Origin: CAYPEL01 sp964409635
GTDB lineage: Bacteria > Pseudomonadota > Gammaproteobacteria > DSM-19610
Direction: 5' to 3'
Assembly (NCBI GenBank): GCA_964409635.1
Contig: CAYPEL010000088.1
Location: 1 to 11,319 of the forward strand
DNA: 11,319 nt
Shown: positions 7,196 through 11,319 of the stretch, one piece after another
Layout: each line of letters opens with the position of its first letter
Position numbering within the stretch: position 1 is the stretch's first letter
Program-made: the position numbers and the translations under genes
Notes under the pieces: generated by a model
Database searches by the model: none
Seen by the model: only the letters and a program-made list of their open reading frames with translations
Told to the model about the DNA's origin: nothing

Positions 7196-8074
7196 TTGAG
7201 TATGAAAGGAATTATTCTGGCCGGTGGTTCTGGCACCAGGCTGTACCCGCTAACCCGCGTGGTCAGCAAGCAATTAATGCCCGTTTATGACAAGCCCATG
7301 ATTTACTATCCCTTGTCGGTACTGATGCTCGCCGGGATACGGGATATTTTGATTATATCCACACCCCAGGATCTACCTTTATTCCAGCGGCTGTTTGGCG
7401 AGGGTGGGCAGCTCGGTCTGAAGTTGTCCTACGCTGAGCAGCCCGATCCCGGTGGCCTGGCACAGGCATTTATTATAGGTAAGGATTTTCTGGACGGTTT
7501 GCCCTGTTGCCTGGTGTTGGGCGACAATATATTTTATGGCCACGGCCTGGAAGAGAGTTTGCAACATGCCGCTGCGAAAACCTCCGGCGCTACCATCTTT
7601 GGTTACCAGGTACGTGACCCGGAACGTTATGGCGTTGTAGAGTTTGGCGAAGATAACAGGATTCTCAGTCTGGAGGAAAAACCGCAACAGCCGAAATCCG
7701 CTTATGCAATCACTGGGCTGTATTTTTATGACGAGAAAGTAACTGAGTTTGCGGCGCAGCTCAAACCTTCTGCACGCGGAGAGCTGGAAATTACGGATCT
7801 CAATCAATTGTATTTTAATGCGGGTGAATTGCATCTTGAATTGCTGGGACGTGGCAGTGCCTGGCTTGACACCGGTACGCACGGCGCTTTGCTGCAAGCG
7901 GCAAGCTATATAGAAACGATAGAACAGCGGCAAGGGCTGAAGATTTCCTGTATCGAGGAAATTGCCTGGCGTAAAGGGTTTATTAGTGATGAACAATTGC
8001 GTGAATTGGCAAAGCCGCTGATGGCTAACGATTACGGTAAGTATATTCTTGCCCTGCTTGAGCAGGGACGCTGA
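7196..8074 (+). CDS. rfbA: Glucose-1-phosphate thymidylyltransferase RfbA/RmlA
   Basis: This is the first enzyme of dTDP-L-rhamnose synthesis, joining dTTP and glucose-1-phosphate to give dTDP-glucose. The 292 residues align from end to end with the E. coli enzyme as I remember it: the nucleotide-binding GGSGTRLYP at 10-18, VSKQLMPVYDKPMIYYPL at 23-40, LGDNIFYGH at 108-116, then DPERYGVVEF, EEKP, GELEITDLN and RGSAWLDTGTH. The start is either TTG 7196 (GGGA eight bases upstream) or ATG 7202, two codons inside; spacing favours TTG. It opens the rfbACDB operon, whose promoter must lie in the 125 bases shared with the divergent radical SAM gene. The 3' end carries a perfect hairpin that overlaps the rfbC ribosome binding site. 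Confidence 0.97.
   Translation: MSMKGIILAGGSGTRLYPLTRVVSKQLMPVYDKPMIYYPLSVLMLAGIRDILIISTPQDLPLFQRLFGEGGQLGLKLSYAEQPDPGGLAQAFIIGKDFLDGLPCCLVLGDNIFYGHGLEESLQHAAAKTSGATIFGYQVRDPERYGVVEFGEDNRILSLEEKPQQPKSAYAITGLYFYDEKVTEFAAQLKPSARGELEITDLNQLYFNAGELHLELLGRGSAWLDTGTHGALLQAASYIETIEQRQGLKISCIEEIAWRKGFISDEQLRELAKPLMANDYGKYILALLEQGR
8052..8067 (+). promoter_or_regulatory. Hairpin covering the rfbC ribosome binding site
   Basis: CCCTGCT (8052-8058) and AGCAGGG (8061-8067) are perfect reverse complements. In RNA the likely form is a six-pair stem with a UUGA loop. The AGGGA that would bind the ribosome for rfbC (ATG at 8074) lies in the 3' arm, so the stem would hide it unless ribosomes finishing rfbA open it. 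That would couple rfbC translation to rfbA. The dyad is seen directly; the regulatory role is inference, and the sequence also encodes the last residues of RfbA. Confidence 0.4.
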
Positions 8075-8634
8075 TGAACCTAAGGCCAACGGCAATTCCG
8101 GATGTGTTATTGATCGAGCCTGATGTGCACGGTGACCGGCGTGGTTTTTTTATGGAGTCTTACCACCAGAAAAAATTCGCTGAGTCAGGTATTAATCAGG
8201 ACTTTGTGCAGGACAATCATTCGCGTTCGGAAAAAGGCGTATTGCGTGGACTGCATTTTCAGCTCAACAACCCGCAGGGCAAGCTTATACGGGTAGTGAC
8301 CGGCGAGGTATTCGATGTTGCGGTGGATATCCGTAAGGGTTCAGCTACCTTTGGTCAATGGGTGGGTGAGTGTTTATCAGAAGAAAATCATAAGATGCTC
8401 TATGTGCCGCCCGGGTTTGCGCACGGTTTTTGTGTGGTCAGTGAGGTGGCCGATTTTCTGTATAAATGTACTGACTTCTACGACCCGTCTGATGAACAGG
8501 GAATTATCTGGAATGACCCTCAAGTTAATATCAGCTGGCCGGGCGACTCTTTCGAGTTATCAGCCAAGGATCAACAGTACAAAACGCTTGCCGAGATGAC
8601 GGAATACCTGCCTGTGTACAATTGTTCAAAATGA
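8074..8634 (+). CDS. rfbC: dTDP-4-dehydrorhamnose 3,5-epimerase RfbC/RmlC
   Basis: The 186-residue cupin enzyme epimerises C3 and C5 of dTDP-4-keto-6-deoxyglucose, the third step to dTDP-L-rhamnose. Family signatures run the full length: GDRRGFFMESY at 20-30, FVQDNHSRS at 44-52, VLRGLHFQ at 56-63 with the catalytic His61, GEVFDVAVDIRKGS at 77-90, VPPGFAHGF at 111-119, and FLYKCTDFY at 128-136 containing the active-site tyrosine. IIWNDP and LSAKDQ complete the usual C-terminal part. Length is normal. The ATG overlaps the rfbA stop by one base, and its AGGGA binding site is folded into a hairpin at the end of rfbA, suggesting translational coupling. The end overlaps rfbD by four bases. Confidence 0.97.
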   Translation: MNLRPTAIPDVLLIEPDVHGDRRGFFMESYHQKKFAESGINQDFVQDNHSRSEKGVLRGLHFQLNNPQGKLIRVVTGEVFDVAVDIRKGSATFGQWVGECLSEENHKMLYVPPGFAHGFCVVSEVADFLYKCTDFYDPSDEQGIIWNDPQVNISWPGDSFELSAKDQQYKTLAEMTEYLPVYNCSK

Positions 8635-9509
8635 AAGTACTGGTTACCGGTGCGGGCGGGCAGCTGGGTACTGACTTGTGCAAGCTATTGCGCAAGCAGT
8701 CACATGAGGTCATTGCGCCCGGCTTGGATGAACTGGATTTTCTTAAGCCAGAATCAATTACCAGCCAGGTTAAATGCCATCAGGCCGACTGGATTATCAA
8801 TTGTGCCGCCTACACCCAGGTCGATCAGGCTGAGCAGGATACCGATAAGGCTTTTGCTATCAACCGTGATGCGGCGGCGATACTGGCGCACACTGTGCAG
8901 CAGACCGGCGGGCGTTTGTTACATATCTCGACGGATTTCGTGTTCGACGGTAAACAGCGGGAGCCCTATAAGGAGGATGTGACGGCAAACCCACTCTGCG
9001 TTTACGGGCAAAGTAAATGGCAAGGCGAGCGTGCCGTACTGGAGATCGATCCGGAGGTTTTATTGCTGCGAACAGCCTGGGTATACGGTGTGCAGGGTGC
9101 TAATTTCGTTAAAACCATCTTGCGGCTTGCCCGTGAGCGTCAGGTATTGAAAATTGTCGCTGACCAGATAGGTTCTCCAAGCTGGACGCAAGATATCTCT
9201 AACGCGCTACTGGTGCTTATAAAGCGCGAGGCCCGGGGCATTTTTCATTACACCAACGAAGGCCAGGCGTCCTGGTACGATTTTGCCTGTGCTATTGTTG
9301 ACGAAGCCAGAATTGCTGGTTTTAAGTTGGTGGTTGAAGAGGTCATCCCGATTTCTACGGATGAATACCCAACACTGGCGCTGCGGCCTAAGTATTCCGT
9401 GCTGGATAAGTCGAAAATACGACCGTTACTGGATCAACCAATCCCTCAATGGCGCACCAGCCTGAAAAAAATGCTTGAGGAGCTGTACGCATGTCCCGAT
9501 TGCTTGTAA
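8631..9509 (+). CDS. rfbD: dTDP-4-dehydrorhamnose reductase RfbD/RmlD
   Basis: RfbD reduces dTDP-4-dehydro-L-rhamnose with NAD(P)H, the last step of the pathway. The 292-residue SDR protein has GAGGQLG at 7-13, INCAAYTQVD at 56-65, the active-site Thr101 in STDFVFDG, the catalytic Tyr125/Lys129 in YGQSK, LLRTAWVYG, and the late RPKYSVLDKSKI typical of RmlD. ATG 8631 is the natural start because its ATGA overlaps the rfbC stop; a TTG three codons earlier is open but unlikely. I see no ribosome binding site before it, so translation probably depends on ribosomes re-starting after rfbC. The 3' end overlaps rfbB by 19 bases and contains the rfbB binding site. Confidence 0.96.
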   Translation: MKVLVTGAGGQLGTDLCKLLRKQSHEVIAPGLDELDFLKPESITSQVKCHQADWIINCAAYTQVDQAEQDTDKAFAINRDAAAILAHTVQQTGGRLLHISTDFVFDGKQREPYKEDVTANPLCVYGQSKWQGERAVLEIDPEVLLLRTAWVYGVQGANFVKTILRLARERQVLKIVADQIGSPSWTQDISNALLVLIKREARGIFHYTNEGQASWYDFACAIVDEARIAGFKLVVEEVIPISTDEYPTLALRPKYSVLDKSKIRPLLDQPIPQWRTSLKKMLEELYACPDCL

Positions 9510-10534
9510 CTGGCGGTGCCGGTTTTATCGGTAGTAACTTTATTCGCTACTGGTTAGGCCGTCACCCGGATGATTATATTATAAATCTAGATGCACTGAC
9601 CTATGCTGGAAACCTGGAAAGCTTGAGTGATATTGAAACCTCCCGGCAGTACCGTTTCGTGCAGGGTGATATTTGTGATAGAGCGTTGGTAGAGCGGATT
9701 TTTGAAGAAGACAAGATCGATGCCGTAGTGCATTTTGCGGCTGAATCCCATGTGGATCGCTCGATACTGGGTCCTGATGCGTTTATTCGCACGAATATTG
9801 AAGGCACGTTTTCCCTGTTAGAGGTAGCTCGCAATCTTTGGGGCGAGGATGAAAGCAAACGTTTCCTGCAGGTATCAACCGACGAAGTCTATGGCAGCCT
9901 GGAGCCAAATGAGCCGGCGTTTGCAGAGCGGCACCCTTATCAGCCAAATAGCCCTTATTCGGCTTCAAAAGCTTCATCGGATCATTTAGCAAGGGCGTAC
10001 TTTGAAACATACCGGCTGCCGGTGTTAACCACCAATTGTTCGAATAATTACGGCCCTTACCAGTTTCCAGAGAAATTGATACCACTGGTTTTACTCAATG
10101 CCCTGGAAGAAAAGCCGCTGCCTGTTTATGGTGATGGTCTGAATGTCCGTGATTGGCTGTACGTCGAGGATCACTGCAGCGGTATTGAGGCGGTGCTTGA
10201 GAAAGGCCATCCTGGGCAGGTTTATAATATAGGTGGTGATAATGAGAAGACCAATATCACCATCGTCGAGCAGCTCTGCGGGCTGCTGGATAATCGGATG
10301 CCAGTCAAACGCTCCTATCGCGAGCTCATCACCTTTGTAAAAGACAGGCCCGGCCACGACCGTCGATATGCCATTGACTCTTCCAAAATTCAACGCGAAC
10401 TGGGCTGGATGCCGAAGCATGATTTTGATTCGGGCCTGAAGCTAACAGTTGACTGGTATCTGGAGCATAGGGACTGGTGCGACCGGATCCGCAGTGGGGA
10501 GTACCAGTCATATTATCAGCGCCAGTATGGATAA
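9491..10534 (+). CDS. rfbB: dTDP-glucose 4,6-dehydratase RfbB/RmlB
   Basis: RfbB turns dTDP-glucose into dTDP-4-keto-6-deoxyglucose, the second step of rhamnose synthesis and the branch point to other deoxysugars. The 347-residue extended SDR protein has GGAGFIGSNF at 8-17, DALTYAGNLESL at 34-45, HFAAESHVDRSI at 81-92, the catalytic Thr130-Asp131-Glu132 in STDEVYG, Tyr156/Lys160 in YSASK, and NCSNNYGPYQFPEKLIPL, all diagnostic of RmlB. It is last in the operon (order A-C-D-B, unlike the rfbBDAC order of enterobacteria). A strong GAGGAG eight bases before the ATG lies inside rfbD. With this gene the dTDP-L-rhamnose set is complete. I see no clear terminator between its stop and the tRNA promoter. 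Confidence 0.97.
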   Translation: MSRLLVTGGAGFIGSNFIRYWLGRHPDDYIINLDALTYAGNLESLSDIETSRQYRFVQGDICDRALVERIFEEDKIDAVVHFAAESHVDRSILGPDAFIRTNIEGTFSLLEVARNLWGEDESKRFLQVSTDEVYGSLEPNEPAFAERHPYQPNSPYSASKASSDHLARAYFETYRLPVLTTNCSNNYGPYQFPEKLIPLVLLNALEEKPLPVYGDGLNVRDWLYVEDHCSGIEAVLEKGHPGQVYNIGGDNEKTNITIVEQLCGLLDNRMPVKRSYRELITFVKDRPGHDRRYAIDSSKIQRELGWMPKHDFDSGLKLTVDWYLEHRDWCDRIRSGEYQSYYQRQYG

Positions 10535-10549
10535 AATCGCGGCAGATTC

Positions 10550-10578
10550 TTGACTACGGGTGAAGGTGCCGGTCTAAT
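10550..10578 (+). promoter_or_regulatory. Sigma-70 promoter of tRNA-Phe
   Basis: TTGACT (10550-10555) and TCTAAT (10573-10578) each match the consensus at five of six positions and are separated by the ideal 17 bases. Transcription would begin near 10585, about nine bases before the mature tRNA. The stretch after the -10 (ACGCG) contains G and C, as in stable-RNA promoters under stringent control, which I infer but cannot show. It begins only 15 bases after the rfbB stop. Confidence 0.8.
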
Positions 10579-10593
10579 ACGCGTTCCCTTTCT

Positions 10594-10669
10594 GGCCAGA
10601 TAGCTCAGTTGGTAGAGCAGGGGACTGAAAATCCCCGTGTCGGTGGTTCGATTCCACCTCTGGCCACCA
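10594..10669 (+). tRNA. tRNA-Phe (anticodon GAA)
   Basis: The 76-base gene folds as a complete cloverleaf. The acceptor stem is GGCCAGA (10594-10600) with TCTGGCC (10659-10665), the D arm contains AGCTCAGTTGGTAGAGC, and the anticodon stem GGGGA/TCCCC carries the loop CTGAAAA with anticodon GAA. The T arm is GGTGG-TTCGATT-CCACC, then discriminator A and an encoded CCA. The body closely resembles gammaproteobacterial tRNA-Phe. It has its own promoter. tRNA genes are frequent integration sites, and an AbiEii-type gene follows, but no repeat of the tRNA 3' end is visible in the remaining window. Confidence 0.98.
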
Positions 10670-10769
10670 TATAATCAGTTACTTACCTTCATCTTAATGT
10701 CCTGAATTCGTAAAATAAGGGCATAACCTCTGACAGTAGCAGAAAGTGAAATACCCTGTATCGAGAACA

Positions 10770-10786
10770 AGCCAGATTATCTGGCT
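10770..10786. other. Palindrome AGCCAG-ATTAT-CTGGCT
   Basis: A perfect six-pair dyad with a five-base loop lies between tRNA-Phe and the convergent AbiEii-type gene. The dyad can be read as eight pairs around one base. No T-run follows on either strand, so it is not a standard intrinsic terminator, although it could help end either transcript. The remaining bases at 10670-10876 hold nothing else I can recognise. Confidence 0.35.
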
Positions 10787-10876
10787 GTATAAAAATGCCG
10801 GATGGCGCCGACCATGACCACCAAATATTCTGTTATATAGACATTGAAGGAATTGGAATAGTAATTTGTGCAGGGT

Positions 10877-11319
10877 TTAAGTGTTTGACGGTTTATTAAT
10901 CTGTTTTTCCAATAAACGTATCCGGGAAAGCAAGTCTTTGAACGTTGGTGGTTCACTATAGAACATTCCCTCAATCTGCATTTTTTCATAGTCGCTTTGT
11001 AACGCTAGTATCGAAGTTTCATTTGGTAATAAGCGGAATTTTCCATTCAGGCATGCTTCGTAATTGGCATAGCCGGAATAATAAAAAACTTGTTTATATT
11101 TAATCACGTCGGTCAATAATCCCAGATCGGATAAGGCCAATTCGCCCGTTTCGTGATTTGCTAATTTGGCAAGATCATACCAATGTCGAGAAAGCCGAGC
11201 TGCACTGATCTTGATGTCGTGATTGCACGCCACGTGGATAAGCGTTGCTTTCTCCCAGAATGTCCGGGAAGGGGAGAGTACTTCAACATGCGCAGTAGGA
11301 AAATCGAGTTCACCAAGCT
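10877..11319 (-). CDS. Nucleotidyltransferase AbiEii/AbiGii toxin family protein, C-terminal part (cut by window end)
   Basis: The frame is open from the right edge (first full codon at 11317) to TAA at 10877, giving 146 residues and lacking the start. The visible part has the family signature VEVLSPSRTFWEKATLIH at 11-28, then LSRHWYDLAKL, a YYSGYANYEACLNGKFRLLP stretch near the middle, and GMFYSEPPTF before a terminal helix. These match the C-terminal half of AbiEii-like proteins (PF08843 type), which usually have about 300 residues. The GS-x-D nucleotidyltransferase site would lie outside the window. Such toxins act with an AbiEi-type antitoxin, normally encoded just upstream (here to the right of the window), in type IV toxin-antitoxin or phage abortive infection systems. 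An internal GTG at 11233 is open but cannot be the true start, because the signature continues above it. Confidence 0.85.
   Translation of the reverse strand, partial: LGELDFPTAHVEVLSPSRTFWEKATLIHVACNHDIKISAARLSRHWYDLAKLANHETGELALSDLGLLTDVIKYKQVFYYSGYANYEACLNGKFRLLPNETSILALQSDYEKMQIEGMFYSEPPTFKDLLSRIRLLEKQINKPSNT

Noticed and set aside
7379..8095. Minus-strand open frame of 238 codons antisense to rfbA
   Set aside because: The plus-strand frame is a full-length RfbA with all motifs; the antisense frame has no family resemblance and is explained by codon bias.
3323..10534. Near-identical DNA stretches encoding the glycine-rich motif in the epimerase and in rfbB, as a possible duplication
   Set aside because: Identity is limited to the NAD-binding motif shared by all extended SDR enzymes; the rest of the two genes differs as expected of different subfamilies.
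10770..10795. Intrinsic terminator for tRNA-Phe or the AbiEii gene
   Set aside because: The stem-loop is real, but no T-run follows it in either direction of transcription, so a standard terminator is not supported.
10815..10835. GACCACCAAATA near the AbiEii gene, similar to GGCCACCATATA at the tRNA-Phe 3' end, as a possible attachment-site remnant
   Set aside because: Only ten of twelve bases match and the identical core is six bases, which is expected by chance; a real attachment repeat should be longer and exact.
1..11319. CRISPR arrays, rRNA genes, insertion sequences or a replication origin
   Set aside because: I saw no regularly spaced direct repeats, rRNA signatures, transposase motifs or clusters of DnaA-box-like sequences in the window.

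Overview
The window looks like chromosomal DNA of a gammaproteobacterium. The mutY-yggX pair with an ATGA overlap, the proteobacterial tRNA-Phe sequence with an encoded CCA end, and a REP-type repeat pair with a GTAGGAG-like edge all point that way. I cannot name the order or genus from the sequence.

Layout, left to right. (1) 1-4330 is an exopolysaccharide or surface-glycan block. A membrane-bound polyprenyl glycosylphosphotransferase, cut by the window start, lies on the minus strand. It diverges across an AT-rich gap of about 680 bases from three plus-strand genes: a WecG/TagA/CpsF glycosyltransferase, a short Wza-type export lipoprotein and a UDP-glucuronate 4-epimerase. (2) 4376-4470 is a cluster of small hairpins of dispersed-repeat type, just before mutY. 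(3) 4488-5839 is mutY-yggX (DNA oxidative repair, iron/oxidative protection). (4) A REP-like inverted pair sits at 5892-5951 in the convergent gap. (5) 6021-7070 on the minus strand is an AmmeMemoRadiSam-type radical SAM enzyme with a cysteine-rich tail and no Memo or AMMECR1 partner in view. (6) 7196-10534 is a complete, tightly overlapping dTDP-L-rhamnose operon in the order rfbA-rfbC-rfbD-rfbB. (7) tRNA-Phe(GAA) at 10594-10669 has its own strong promoter. (8) 10877 to the right edge, minus strand, is the C-terminal half of an AbiEii/AbiGii-type nucleotidyltransferase toxin, so an accessory or defence region may begin just after the tRNA gene.

How they fit together: the epimerase supplies UDP-galacturonate and the rfb operon supplies dTDP-rhamnose, two plausible precursors for a polymer started by the glycosylphosphotransferase, extended by the WecG-like enzyme and exported through the OPX lipoprotein. 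No flippase, polymerase or co-polymerase is visible, so the locus is incomplete here. The mutY-yggX and radical SAM genes look like unrelated genes lying between two glycan blocks.

I saw no convincing wholly new system. The points most worth a second look are the AbiEii gene beside tRNA-Phe, the solitary AmrS with its cysteine-rich tail, the two families of hairpin repeats, and a hairpin that covers the rfbC ribosome binding site.
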